Below, one piece after another: positions 8,724-17,252 of a DNA stretch of 64,000 bases. Within the stretch, counting starts at the first letter, position 1. Each line of letters starts with the position of its first letter. Both the position numbers and the translations under genes were made by a program. This DNA comes from a virus, in the IMG/VR virus record IMGVR_UViG_3300008111_000018, positions 57,903-121,902 of that record; one strand, given 5' to 3'. Under the pieces are notes generated by a model. The model was not told the DNA's origin. It was given only the letters and a program-made list of their open reading frames with translations, and did not search any database.

Positions 8724-10421
8724 ATGGCAAAACTTTTTGGTTTTTCTATTGAAGATAATGAACCATTATCGCAAAGTGTAATGTCCCCCGTTCCTCCCAA
8801 TAAGGAGGACGGGGTAGACCATTATTTAACTAGTGGATTTTTTGGTTCGTATGTAGATATTGAAGGTGTTTATAGAACAGAATTCGATTTAATTAAAAGA
8901 TATCGTGAAATGGCGCTTCACCCAGAGTGTGATAGTGCCATTGAAGATATTGTAAATGAAGCTATCGTATCGGATAGTAATGATAGTCCTGTTCAAATTG
9001 ATTTGGACAATTTAAATGCTAGTGATGGCATTAAGAAAAAAATTAGAGAAGAATTTAAATATATTTTAGAACTTCTAGATTTTGATAAAAAAGCACACGA
9101 AATCTACAGAAATTGGTATATTGATGGTAGATTATACTACCACAAAGTAATAGATTTTAAAAATCCAGAGGCTGGTATACAAGAATTGAGATATATTGAC
9201 GCAATGAAAATGCGTTATGTACGCCAAGCAAAAAAGAAAGAAAATGATAGATTAAAAATTTCAAATAGAAATGTCGATAATCCAATGGATTTCGATTTTC
9301 CCGAAATTGAAGAATATTTTATCTATCAACCAAAAATGACATATCCAACAGGAACTCCAGCACCTGGAGCTCTTGGAGGTTCTAATGCAGGAATCAAAAT
9401 GACAAAAGATTCTGTGGCATATTGTACTTCAGGACTCGTTGATAGAAATAAGGGTTCAACGCTTTCATATCTCCATAAGGCAATCAAATCTCTCAATCAA
9501 CTTCGTATGATTGAAGATTCACTTGTTATCTACAGACTATCACGCGCACCAGAAAGAAGAATTTTCTACATTGATGTAGGCAATCTACCTAAAGTAAAAG
9601 CAGAACAATATCTCCGCGATGTTATGATGCGTTATCGTAACAAGTTGGTATATGATGCAAGCACTGGTGAGATTCGTGATGATAAAAAATTCATGGCAAT
9701 GCTTGAGGATTTTTGGCTTCCAAGAAGAGAAGGTGGAAGAGGTACTGAAATATCAACACTTCCTGGCGGACAAAACCTTGGAGAGATTACTGACATTAAT
9801 TATTTCCAAGAAAAACTTTATAGATCTTTAAATGTACCTACAACAAGAATTGGTGGAGATGGTGGGTTTAATCTTGGAAGATCATCAGAGATTCTTCGCG
9901 ATGAAGTTAAATTCAGCAAATTTGTTGCTCGTCTGAGGAAGAGATTTTCTTATATGTTTAGTGATATGTTGAGGACTCAATTGATCCTAAAAAATATCAT
10001 TACCCCAGAAGATTGGAATAGAATGGACGAACACATTCAATATGACTTCTTGTATGATAATCATTTTGCAGAACTTAAAGATGCAGAGTTGCTAAATGAA
10101 AGATTGGGTATGGTACAAATTGCTGAACCATATGTTGGAAAATATTTCTCTCAAGATTACGTTAGACGTAAGATTCTTCGTCAAACTGATGAAGAAATTT
10201 TAGAGCAAGACAAAATTATTAAAAAAGAAATTAAGGATGGAGTTATTCCAGACCCCAGTATACCTGTAGATCCTATGACAGGTATGCCACTAGAACCAGG
10301 GCAACAAACTTCTCAAATGGATTTGGGGCAACCAGTGATGGAACCAAATATAGACTCTCAAGGAAAATCAGTTGAAGCAAGTGGAAAAATAGCAGAAATG
10401 CCTAAGGGTGGGGAGATATAA
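8724..10421 (+). CDS. 20: Portal protein gp20
   Basis: A 565-residue portal subunit of the head-tail connector. Recognisable segments are REMALHPECDSAIEDIVNEA near residue 65, YRLSRAPERRIFYIDVGNLP near 270 and NVPTTRIGGDGGFNLGRSSE near 370, the region used as the g20 marker for cyanophages. Length is close to T4 gp20 (524) plus a proline/glutamine-rich C-terminal tail. It is followed by the small prohead core genes in the T4 order. Confidence 0.97.
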   Translation: MAKLFGFSIEDNEPLSQSVMSPVPPNKEDGVDHYLTSGFFGSYVDIEGVYRTEFDLIKRYREMALHPECDSAIEDIVNEAIVSDSNDSPVQIDLDNLNASDGIKKKIREEFKYILELLDFDKKAHEIYRNWYIDGRLYYHKVIDFKNPEAGIQELRYIDAMKMRYVRQAKKKENDRLKISNRNVDNPMDFDFPEIEEYFIYQPKMTYPTGTPAPGALGGSNAGIKMTKDSVAYCTSGLVDRNKGSTLSYLHKAIKSLNQLRMIEDSLVIYRLSRAPERRIFYIDVGNLPKVKAEQYLRDVMMRYRNKLVYDASTGEIRDDKKFMAMLEDFWLPRREGGRGTEISTLPGGQNLGEITDINYFQEKLYRSLNVPTTRIGGDGGFNLGRSSEILRDEVKFSKFVARLRKRFSYMFSDMLRTQLILKNIITPEDWNRMDEHIQYDFLYDNHFAELKDAELLNERLGMVQIAEPYVGKYFSQDYVRRKILRQTDEEILEQDKIIKKEIKDGVIPDPSIPVDPMTGMPLEPGQQTSQMDLGQPVMEPNIDSQGKSVEASGKIAEMPKGGEI

Positions 10422-10452
10422 ATAAAAACGATTACTGATTACATTTATAACA

Positions 10453-10614
10453 ATGGATGATTTAATGGATATGATTGCTGCTGAAGAATCACCTTCGCAG
10501 ATTAGCGATAAAATCAAAGACCTTTTGTTTGCTAAAGCTGCAGAAAAAGTTGATGAATTTAAACCTGAAGTAGCAAATTCGATGTTTAATAGCGAACCAG
10601 AAGAGGAAGAATGA
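10453..10614 (+). CDS. 67: Prohead core protein, gp67-like
   Basis: A 53-residue acidic ORF, MDDLMDMIAA at the start and EPEEEE at the end. T4 has the small acidic core protein gp67 in the same place, right after gp20. Composition, size and position fit. It overlaps the next gene by four bases (ATGA at 10611-10614). In T4, gp67 is needed for correct prohead shape and is cut by gp21. Confidence 0.72.
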   Translation: MDDLMDMIAAEESPSQISDKIKDLLFAKAAEKVDEFKPEVANSMFNSEPEEEE

Positions 10615-10931
10615 AATCCTTCAAACAATTCATCTCAGAATCAGTAAATATTTCCGGAGACTTTAACGGAAATCTTTACATTAACTCCCAACCAGAAACA
10701 CCACAACAGGTTGGAGAAGAGTATGTTGCGGATGTTTTGTGGCAAGGAAGTTTGTATAGGATGGAATTGGTTACTAAAAGTGGAATTCCATCTAAAAGAG
10801 ATTTAGGAGAACAACTTCAGGGAGATTATCCAGGAGCAGTCGTTCATCAGATTTATCCCGTAACTGAAAAGAATTTCAATATTAGAAACGCAAAAAGATA
10901 CCACCCATCAAAGTTGGAATGGATTGATTAA
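10611..10931 (+). CDS. Prohead core/internal protein in gp68 position with capsid-targeting N-terminus
   Basis: A 106-residue protein starting MKSFKQFISE followed by Ser. The first ten residues match the pattern of the T4 internal-protein targeting peptide (MKTYQEFIAE), with I-S-E as a consensus (I/L)xE cleavage site for prohead protease gp21. The gene sits where T4 gene 68 (prohead core) lies, between the gp67-like gene and gp21. The rest has a beta-type domain (DVLWQGSLYRMELVTKSG), and a similar fragment occurs in the 615-residue protein at 1998 (VTLSWRGKYYSLKMFFPQVK). Identity with gp68 is by position only. Confidence 0.65.
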   Translation: MKSFKQFISESVNISGDFNGNLYINSQPETPQQVGEEYVADVLWQGSLYRMELVTKSGIPSKRDLGEQLQGDYPGAVVHQIYPVTEKNFNIRNAKRYHPSKLEWID

Positions 10932-10933
10932 TA

Positions 10934-12208
10934 ATGGCTCAGTGGAATAAGACTACACAAGACTTTCTAAATCAAGAGAGAAGTCTCTTTGAAGTTTATA
11001 ATATTGCAGATCACTGGGGAAACCAGACTGACTGGAGACCTCAATTTACCAACAACAACAGATTTAAAATATCTCCATATCAAACAGTATTCTTTAACAC
11101 TTTCCAGTATGGTAAAGAGACTGATGTATGGGATGAAAGAGTAGTTGGAGTTGGAACTGCAACATTTAATGCAAATGCCAGTAATATTGTGATGCAAGTT
11201 GGGTCCACTCTTGGAAGTAAAGTTGTTCGCCAAACCAAGAATGTGATGAGATACATTCCCGGTAGAGGTGCAACTCTTGCATTTGCGATTCGTCTTGATA
11301 ATCCACAGGTAGGTATTCGCAGAAGATTTGGATTGTTTGATGAAAACAACGGTGTTTATTTTGAGGATAATGGGGGAACATATTCTTATGTACTCCGTAG
11401 TAGTGTAACTGGAATTGTTACAGAAACCAGAGTATACAGAGATGATTGGAATGGTGAAAAGTTTGATGGAAATGGTTGGACTGGAGTGACTGCAGACCCA
11501 ACAAAACAACAAATGATTTCCATCAATTATGAATGGTATGGTGCAGGAATGGTTCAGTTCAATTGGTTGATGAAGAATGAGACCATTGCATCCCATACTT
11601 TTGAGAACTCAAATACAAATCCAGGAGTGTGGTGTTCTACTCCATTCTTACCAATTAGACTTGAGATAGAAAATGTAACAGGTGTTGCAGGAACTCATTA
11701 CATGTATCAGGGTTCTAATTCTCTGATTCAAGAAGGAGAACCAGAGAAACTTGGAACTCTTGAGAGTATATCAAATACCATCGCAGGGACAACGATGGCA
11801 AATGCAAATACATTTTATCCAATTATAAGCATTCGTCTAAAATCTAGTAATCTAGGTGCGGTGATGCTTTTGAGATCATTGCAAGCAGCAACTGATGATA
11901 ATACTAATGTTTATTGGCAACTTTTAGAAAATGCAACACTAACTGGAGGAACTTGGGTAGACCATCCAGACCCAAACTCCTTTATGCAGTACAATATTAC
12001 TCAAACTGCAGTATCTGGTGGAACTGATCTTTTGAGTGGTTTTGTGATTGGTGGTGGTGGGTCTCTAGTTAATCTTGATGATAAAGCGGCACTTCAGTTA
12101 GGTAGAAGTGGTATTGGAACAATTAGTGATACTTATACTCTTGCTTGTGCAAGTCCTAATACTAACAAAGCAGCACTTGCAGTTCTGAACTGGATTGAAC
12201 AGAGGTAA
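10934..12208 (+). CDS. Virion structural protein, unassigned
   Basis: A 424-residue protein with the composition of a beta-rich particle protein (many Thr, Asn, Gly, aromatic residues) and no enzyme motif. It begins two bases after the stop of the preceding gene. Genes between gp20 and gp21 in marine T4-like phages commonly encode head-associated structural proteins, so a head-surface role is likely. I do not recognise the exact family. The segments PGRGATLAFAIRLDNPQVG and RRFGLFDENNGVYFEDNGG suggest a jelly-roll/lectin-like fold, as inference. Confidence 0.8.
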   Translation: MAQWNKTTQDFLNQERSLFEVYNIADHWGNQTDWRPQFTNNNRFKISPYQTVFFNTFQYGKETDVWDERVVGVGTATFNANASNIVMQVGSTLGSKVVRQTKNVMRYIPGRGATLAFAIRLDNPQVGIRRRFGLFDENNGVYFEDNGGTYSYVLRSSVTGIVTETRVYRDDWNGEKFDGNGWTGVTADPTKQQMISINYEWYGAGMVQFNWLMKNETIASHTFENSNTNPGVWCSTPFLPIRLEIENVTGVAGTHYMYQGSNSLIQEGEPEKLGTLESISNTIAGTTMANANTFYPIISIRLKSSNLGAVMLLRSLQAATDDNTNVYWQLLENATLTGGTWVDHPDPNSFMQYNITQTAVSGGTDLLSGFVIGGGGSLVNLDDKAALQLGRSGIGTISDTYTLACASPNTNKAALAVLNWIEQR

Positions 12209-12230
12209 TTTAAATCATAACTTGATTAAA

Positions 12231-12239
12231 TAATAAATA
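12231..12239 (+). promoter_or_regulatory. Late promoter box
   Basis: TAATAAATA lies 23 bases before the ATG at 12263, in the 54-base gap between two structural genes. Confidence 0.5.
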
Positions 12240-12262
12240 ACTAAAAGTGTACTATAAAAATA

Positions 12263-12814
12263 ATGGCTCATAGACCAGTTGGGGCGGGTTCCTCATTTAC
12301 ATTTACTGCAGGTGCTGCAACAACATCATCTGCCTTTTCGGTACAATCTAGTGTTTTGAGAGTGGTTGCAGTCGGTGGTGCAGCGCATATTTCTGTAGGC
12401 GGAAATCCATCAGCAACTTCTGCAGATTACTATGTTTCATCTGGAGAATCTGCCACTCTAGGTTTAACAAAAGCTTCAAATAAAGTTGTAGGCATAACTA
12501 CCGGCACAACAACAATTGTTACAGTTCCAGAAGGAACTCAAGTTCCTTTTGGTGTTGGTGATTATGTTACACTAACTGCAACAGGACAATCATATTACAA
12601 CTTCACACACCAGCAAGTTTTATCTGTAGATATTTCTTCTGGGGTAGGTGGTTACTATCAGACACGAATGACTGTTAATTATAATTCAAGTGGAATTGTC
12701 ACAGCATTCTCTTCAACAGATGCTACTGTAATTAATTCAAATAAAGTTTCTGCATACGGTGTAGGTGCAGGAACTCTGTATTACCAACAAGTACAAATTT
12801 CAGGAGATGCCTAA
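12263..12814 (+). CDS. Virion structural protein, possible head decoration
   Basis: A 183-residue protein rich in Ser, Thr, Val, Ala and Gly (for example GSSFTFTAGAATTSSAFSVQ), typical of beta-structured particle proteins. It has its own late promoter box and ends on the start codon of gp21 (overlap of one base). Part of the sequence (ITTGTTTIVTVPEG) looks like short repeat beta strands. A related-looking small structural gene lies at 44895. Function in the head is inferred from composition and position. Confidence 0.75.
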   Translation: MAHRPVGAGSSFTFTAGAATTSSAFSVQSSVLRVVAVGGAAHISVGGNPSATSADYYVSSGESATLGLTKASNKVVGITTGTTTIVTVPEGTQVPFGVGDYVTLTATGQSYYNFTHQQVLSVDISSGVGGYYQTRMTVNYNSSGIVTAFSSTDATVINSNKVSAYGVGAGTLYYQQVQISGDA

Positions 12815-13464
12815 TGAAACTAATTAGAGAAGAAATCGAAAGAGTAGAGGTTATTACCGAAGGAACTGGTAAGCAAGCAAAACTCTACATTAAAGGACCA
12901 TTCTTGCAAGCAGAATGCGTGAATCGCAATGGAAGAATGTATCCTATGCAGATTATGGAACGTGAAGTAAATCGTTATAACGAACAATACGTTCAAAAGG
13001 GACGTGCTCTTGGCGAACTAGGACATCCAGACGGACCTACTGTTAATTTAGATAGAGTTTCTCATAAAATTACAGAACTTTATCGCAGCGGAAATAACTT
13101 TATCGGAAAGGCACAAATTTTATCCACACCAATGGGTAAGATTGCGGAGTCTCTTCTTAAAGATGGAGTAACTCTTGGCGTTTCTTCTCGTGGTATTGGG
13201 TCTTTAAGAGAGAATAATAAGGGATATAAAGAAGTTGGTGAAGACTTTATGCTTGCAACTGCTGCTGATATTGTAGCAGATCCCTCAGCTCCCGACGCAT
13301 TTGTTCAGGGAATTATGGAAGGAAAGGAGTGGATTTGGGATGGTGGCATCCTTAGAGAAAAAATGGCAGAAAATACTAAGAATAAAATTAATACCCTTGT
13401 AGACCAAGGTATTCTTGAAGAATATAAGTTATCATTATTCAATGAGTTTTTAAACTCATTGTAA
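12814..13464 (+). CDS. 21: Prohead core protease gp21
   Basis: A 216-residue serine protease of the herpesvirus-assemblin/T4 gp21 type. The likely catalytic His is in GELGHPDGP (about residue 70) and the catalytic Ser in LGVSSRGIGSL (about residue 126). It would cleave scaffold, core and capsid proteins after (I/L)xE and then itself. This specificity explains the recurring N-terminal peptides in other genes here. It is followed by gp22 and gp23 as in T4. Confidence 0.94.
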   Translation: MKLIREEIERVEVITEGTGKQAKLYIKGPFLQAECVNRNGRMYPMQIMEREVNRYNEQYVQKGRALGELGHPDGPTVNLDRVSHKITELYRSGNNFIGKAQILSTPMGKIAESLLKDGVTLGVSSRGIGSLRENNKGYKEVGEDFMLATAADIVADPSAPDAFVQGIMEGKEWIWDGGILREKMAENTKNKINTLVDQGILEEYKLSLFNEFLNSL

Positions 13465-13474
13465 TTTATTAAAT

Positions 13475-13482
13475 TATAAATA
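13475..13482 (+). promoter_or_regulatory. Consensus late promoter box before gp22
   Basis: Exact TATAAATA, 38 bases upstream of the scaffold gene ATG. Matches the T4 late consensus. Confidence 0.65.
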
Positions 13483-13520
13483 AATATAGTTTATAACTAA
13501 AGGTTAAACGGAGAGTTCAA

Positions 13521-14690
13521 ATGTCTCGTGGAGATTTACAAGAAATGGAAGTAGGCACTAAACCATCCAGAACCGCTGTTAATGCAAATGCTAAAGCGGC
13601 GGATCCGATGTCAAAACTAACTACAGGTATTCCTGACGGCCAAACTGCAGGTTGGGAAGATCTTGGTGGACCTGATCCTTCAAACTATCGTTCAACGGAT
13701 GATTCAGCAAAACTGAAAACTCCTGGAGCAACACTCAAGCAAGTTAGAGATGTTGTAAATAAAGGCGCAGGTTCTGCTGATCCAATGAAGGGTCTTCATA
13801 AAGAGGAAGAAGAACTTGATAATGAGGATATGATTGAAGAAGAGAGTGATGAAGATGTAATCGAAGAGGCTGCTGAAGAAGAGGAAGAAGCACCTAAGAA
13901 AAAGGCAAAGAAAGAAGAAGAGAACGAAGAAGAAGAGGACGAAGAAGAAGAGGACGTAAAAGAAGAGTTTGATATTGAGGAAGATGTCAATGCTCTTCTT
14001 GAAGGTGAAGAGCTTTCTGAGGAATTCCAAGAGAAAGCACGCACCATCTTCGAGGCTGCTCTTCGTTCAAAAGTTGCTTCTATTCAAGAAGCACTTGAAG
14101 AGCAGTATGCAGTTGCACTTGCAGAAGAAGTTGAAGAAATTAAAGAAGCACTTTCTGAGCGTGTAGATGCATACCTTGAGTATGTTGCTGGCGAGTGGAT
14201 GGAAGAAAATGCACTCGTTATCGAACAAGGTCTTAAGACCGAGATGACCGAATCATTCCTCCAAGGAATGAGAGGTCTTTTTGAAGAACATTATGTATCA
14301 ATCCCTGAAGATAAATATGATGTGCTTGAGAGCATGGTAGAAAAACTTGATGAAATGGAGACAAAACTCAACGAGCAAATCGAGAAAAACGTTTCCCTTA
14401 ACAAGCGTCTCGCAGAGTCGGTTGCTGATGGAATCTTTGATCAAGTCGCTGAAGGTCTTGCAGACACTCAGAAGGACAAGCTCGCTTCACTTGCCGAAAG
14501 TGTTGAGTTTGAAAGTGAAGAAGAATATCGTGAAAAACTGGAGACTTTGAAGGAATCATATTTCCCTTCAAGAGTAATTTCTCCTTCAGCTAAAACTGAA
14601 TCTCTGTCAGAAGGTGTAGACAATGCACCCGAATTAATTTCAGGTTCAATGGCTGCATATCTGAAGACTCTTTCAGCATTCAGCAAATAA
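13521..14690 (+). CDS. 22: Major prohead scaffold protein gp22
   Basis: A 389-residue, very acidic, mainly helical protein. Residues about 95-155 are almost only Glu/Asp with a short lysine patch (PKKKAKKEE). The later half is coiled-coil-like with repeated LxEE/LxEx segments that would serve as gp21 cleavage sites. It is followed by gp23, as in T4. The acidic run creates a long Ser/Phe-rich open frame on the other strand that is not a gene. Ribosome site GGAGAG precedes the ATG. Confidence 0.92.
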   Translation: MSRGDLQEMEVGTKPSRTAVNANAKAADPMSKLTTGIPDGQTAGWEDLGGPDPSNYRSTDDSAKLKTPGATLKQVRDVVNKGAGSADPMKGLHKEEEELDNEDMIEEESDEDVIEEAAEEEEEAPKKKAKKEEENEEEEDEEEEDVKEEFDIEEDVNALLEGEELSEEFQEKARTIFEAALRSKVASIQEALEEQYAVALAEEVEEIKEALSERVDAYLEYVAGEWMEENALVIEQGLKTEMTESFLQGMRGLFEEHYVSIPEDKYDVLESMVEKLDEMETKLNEQIEKNVSLNKRLAESVADGIFDQVAEGLADTQKDKLASLAESVEFESEEEYREKLETLKESYFPSRVISPSAKTESLSEGVDNAPELISGSMAAYLKTLSAFSK

Positions 14691-14748
14691 TTGAATTTAA
14701 TATAATTCAAACCCAAAAAACAAACACTTAGTAAAAAGGTAAAAGCAA

Positions 14749-16176
14749 ATGTTCCAATCCGAGCATCTGCAGGAAAAGTGGGCACCCCTCTTAGACTATC
14801 AGGGTCTTGATCCAATCAAAGATTCTCATCGTAGAGCCGTAACCGCTGTCCTGCTCGAAAACCAAGAAAGATTTGTTAGAGAGCAATCTGCTTTCGACAA
14901 TGGCTCCATGAGTATGCTCATGGAATCACCAACCAACAGTGGCAATGCCGCTGGCGCTAGCGGCGCTTTTGGTAGTGGTGGTAGCCAAAGCGTTGCTGGT
15001 TTCGATCCAGTTCTGATCTCACTTATTCGTCGTTCAATGCCTAACCTGGTCGCTTATGACCTCGCTGGCGTTCAACCAATGAGTGGTCCTACTGGACTCA
15101 TCTTCGCAATGCGCTCCCGCTACACCAATCAGAGTGGTGCAGAAACCTTCTTCAATGAAGTAGATACTGCATTCTCTGGTACAGACTCAGGTTTCGATAC
15201 CACTCTTACTGGCGCTCATTCGCAAGTAGGTTCTGGTATTGGTACTACCGCACAGTCTGGTAGTAACCCAGCTCTTCTGAACGCTGCTTCAGTTGCTGCT
15301 ACCGATTATAACGTCGGTCAAGGTATGCCAACTGGCGATTCAGAAGCACTTGGCGATGCTGCAGGTAACCAGTTCAACCAGATGGCTTTCTCAATCGAGA
15401 AAGTTACTGTTACTGCAAAGTCACGCGCCCTGAAGGCTGAGTACTCACTCGAGCTCGCTCAAGACCTCAAGGCAATCCACGGTCTGAATGCTGAAGCGGA
15501 ATTAGCAAACATTCTCTCAACTGAGATTCTTGCTGAAATCAACCGCGAAGTTATTCGTACCATCTACATGACCGCTGAAAAGGGTGCAGCACAAAACGTT
15601 GCTACCGCTGGCGTATTCGACCTCGACGTTGATTCAAACGGTCGTTGGTCTGTTGAGAAGTTCAAGGGTCTTCTGTTCCAAATCGAGCGCGACGCTAACG
15701 CAATCGCACAAAGAACTCGTCGCGGAAAGGGCAACATCATCATGTGTTCTGCTGACGTTGCTTCAGCACTAACCATGGCTGGTGTTCTTGATTACACCCC
15801 TGCACTAAACGCTAACCTGAACGTTGATGATACTGGCAACACCTTTGCTGGTACTCTGATGGGCAAGTTCCGCGTATACATTGACCCATATTCAGCAAAC
15901 CTGACTGCAGGTAATGCAACTCCTGGTAACCAGTACTACGTTGTTGGTTATAAGGGTTCTTCACCTTATGATGCAGGTCTGTTCTATTGCCCTTACGTTC
16001 CTCTCCAGATGGTGCGTGCCGTTGGCGAAGACACCTTCCAGCCCAAGATTGGCTTCAAGACTCGTTATGGTCTTGTTGCTAACCCATTCGCTGAGGGTCT
16101 CAGCAGAGGTGAGGGTAGACTCAACGTTAACACCAACCGCTACTACAGAAGAGTTGCTGTTAAGAACCTTATGTGA
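14749..16176 (+). CDS. 23: Major capsid protein gp23
   Basis: A 475-residue capsid subunit with the HK97-type fold of T4-like phages. Marker stretches are SLIRRSMPNLVAYDLAGVQP and AMRSRYTNQSGAETFFNEVD. A likely gp21 maturation site is LME-S at residues 57-60, before a Gly/Ala linker. Codon choice is richer in C and G at third positions (AAC, TTC, CGC) than in the surrounding genes, as expected for the most highly expressed gene. A strong terminator follows. Confidence 0.98.
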   Translation: MFQSEHLQEKWAPLLDYQGLDPIKDSHRRAVTAVLLENQERFVREQSAFDNGSMSMLMESPTNSGNAAGASGAFGSGGSQSVAGFDPVLISLIRRSMPNLVAYDLAGVQPMSGPTGLIFAMRSRYTNQSGAETFFNEVDTAFSGTDSGFDTTLTGAHSQVGSGIGTTAQSGSNPALLNAASVAATDYNVGQGMPTGDSEALGDAAGNQFNQMAFSIEKVTVTAKSRALKAEYSLELAQDLKAIHGLNAEAELANILSTEILAEINREVIRTIYMTAEKGAAQNVATAGVFDLDVDSNGRWSVEKFKGLLFQIERDANAIAQRTRRGKGNIIMCSADVASALTMAGVLDYTPALNANLNVDDTGNTFAGTLMGKFRVYIDPYSANLTAGNATPGNQYYVVGYKGSSPYDAGLFYCPYVPLQMVRAVGEDTFQPKIGFKTRYGLVANPFAEGLSRGEGRLNVNTNRYYRRVAVKNLM

Positions 16177-16196
16177 TCCGCTTCACATAAATTTCA

Positions 16197-16222
16197 AGAG
16201 GGTCTTCGGACCCTCTTTTTTT
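16197..16222 (+). terminator. Terminator after gp23
   Basis: Hairpin AGAGGGTC-TTCG-GACCCTCT with a UUCG tetraloop followed by a T run. Confidence 0.92.
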
Positions 16223-16224
16223 AT

Positions 16225-16231
16225 CTAAATA
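16225..16231 (+). promoter_or_regulatory. Late promoter box before gp3
   Basis: CTAAATA directly after the gp23 terminator and 12 bases before the next ATG. The same CTAAATA form occurs before the genes at 39484, 40644 and 44508. Confidence 0.5.
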
Positions 16232-16242
16232 TTTAAAAAAAG

Positions 16243-16791
16243 ATGACAAGAGCTCAGATTGATAATAGAAATTTTTTATCTCCAACAGGATTTAAATTCA
16301 CTCTGACCAGAACACCACAAGTTGCATTTTTCTGCAACCAAGCAAACATACCTGAGTTAAATCTTGGTGTTGCGAACCAACCATCTTATCTGAAGGCGCT
16401 ACCAACACCAGGAGACACAATAGAATTTGGAGATTTAAGCATAAGGTTTTTAGTTGACGAAGACCTCAAAAACTACATGGAAATACAAAATTGGATTCGT
16501 GGTCTTGGATTTCCAGAAAGATTAGAACAGTTTGCAGAACTTCAGGAATCTGGATTAATTCAAGGAAATTATGTAAAAGATAGACAAAACATATATTCTG
16601 ACGGAACCTTACAAATATTAACAAGTAGTCAGATTCCTAATTTTGAAGTAACTTTCCAGGATTTATTTCCATATTCATTATCAACGATAATGTTTGATGC
16701 CACAAATACAGACATACAATACTTTACGGCTGATGTAAGTTTCAAGTATACTATTTACAATATAACAGATTTGCAAGGAAACTTATTATGA
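16243..16791 (+). CDS. 3: Tail tube terminator protein gp3
   Basis: A 182-residue protein between gp23 and uvsY, the place of gp3 in T4-type cyanophages. The sequence (NRNFLSPTGFKFTLTRTP, then FGDLSIRFLVDEDLKNYMEI) has the tail-tube-like beta fold expected of a protein that caps the tube. It overlaps uvsY by four bases (ATGA). The name relies mainly on conserved order and general fold; alternative is another tube-like completion protein. Confidence 0.7.
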   Translation: MTRAQIDNRNFLSPTGFKFTLTRTPQVAFFCNQANIPELNLGVANQPSYLKALPTPGDTIEFGDLSIRFLVDEDLKNYMEIQNWIRGLGFPERLEQFAELQESGLIQGNYVKDRQNIYSDGTLQILTSSQIPNFEVTFQDLFPYSLSTIMFDATNTDIQYFTADVSFKYTIYNITDLQGNLL

Positions 16792-17225
16792 GTTTTGATC
16801 TTGATATGATTCAAAAGATGTGGGAACAAGATTCTAAAATTGATATGGATAATCTTCATACAGAATCAACAAATATCCCAGGTCTTCACGCAAAATACTT
16901 TGAACTTTATAATACTATTTTTCTCCTAAGGAAAAAAGCAGAGCAGCAAAAAAGAAATATCAGACACGAAAGATACGAATATTATTCTGGTAAAGCAGAC
17001 CCAGAAGTTTATACGGAAAATCCATTTCCTAAAAAGATTCGCGATAAAGATACGATGCAAAAATATCTTGATGCGGATGAGAATCTTTCGACAGTATGTT
17101 TAAAAATTGATTATTATGATACAATGTTGACGTATATTGAAAGCATTTTAAAGATGATACAAAATAGAACATATCAAATTAAAAATGCAATTGAGTTTAT
17201 GCGTTTTCAGTCTGGATTAGGGTAA
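16788..17225 (+). CDS. uvsY: Recombination mediator UvsY
   Basis: A 145-residue helical protein corresponding to T4 UvsY (137 residues), which loads UvsX recombinase on SSB-covered single-stranded DNA. The shared core is YEYYSGKADPEVY and the C-terminal helix IKNAIEFMRFQSGLG, comparable to YYSGRGDGDEF and IKHIQDMRAFEAG in T4. It is followed by uvsW, as in T4-like genomes. Confidence 0.88.
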   Translation: MSFDLDMIQKMWEQDSKIDMDNLHTESTNIPGLHAKYFELYNTIFLLRKKAEQQKRNIRHERYEYYSGKADPEVYTENPFPKKIRDKDTMQKYLDADENLSTVCLKIDYYDTMLTYIESILKMIQNRTYQIKNAIEFMRFQSGLG

Positions 17226-17252
17226 ATAAATACTCATAGCAATTATGATGCT

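Noticed and set aside
10967-11596. A 209-codon minus-strand ORF opposite the structural gene at 10934
   Set aside because: No ribosome site, odd Ile/Cys-rich composition, and the + strand gene has normal codon use and operon context.
13704-14047. Two long minus-strand ORFs (Ser-rich and Phe-rich) opposite gp22
   Set aside because: They are the complement of the Glu/Asp codon runs of the scaffold gene; composition is an artefact of GAA/GAG repeats.
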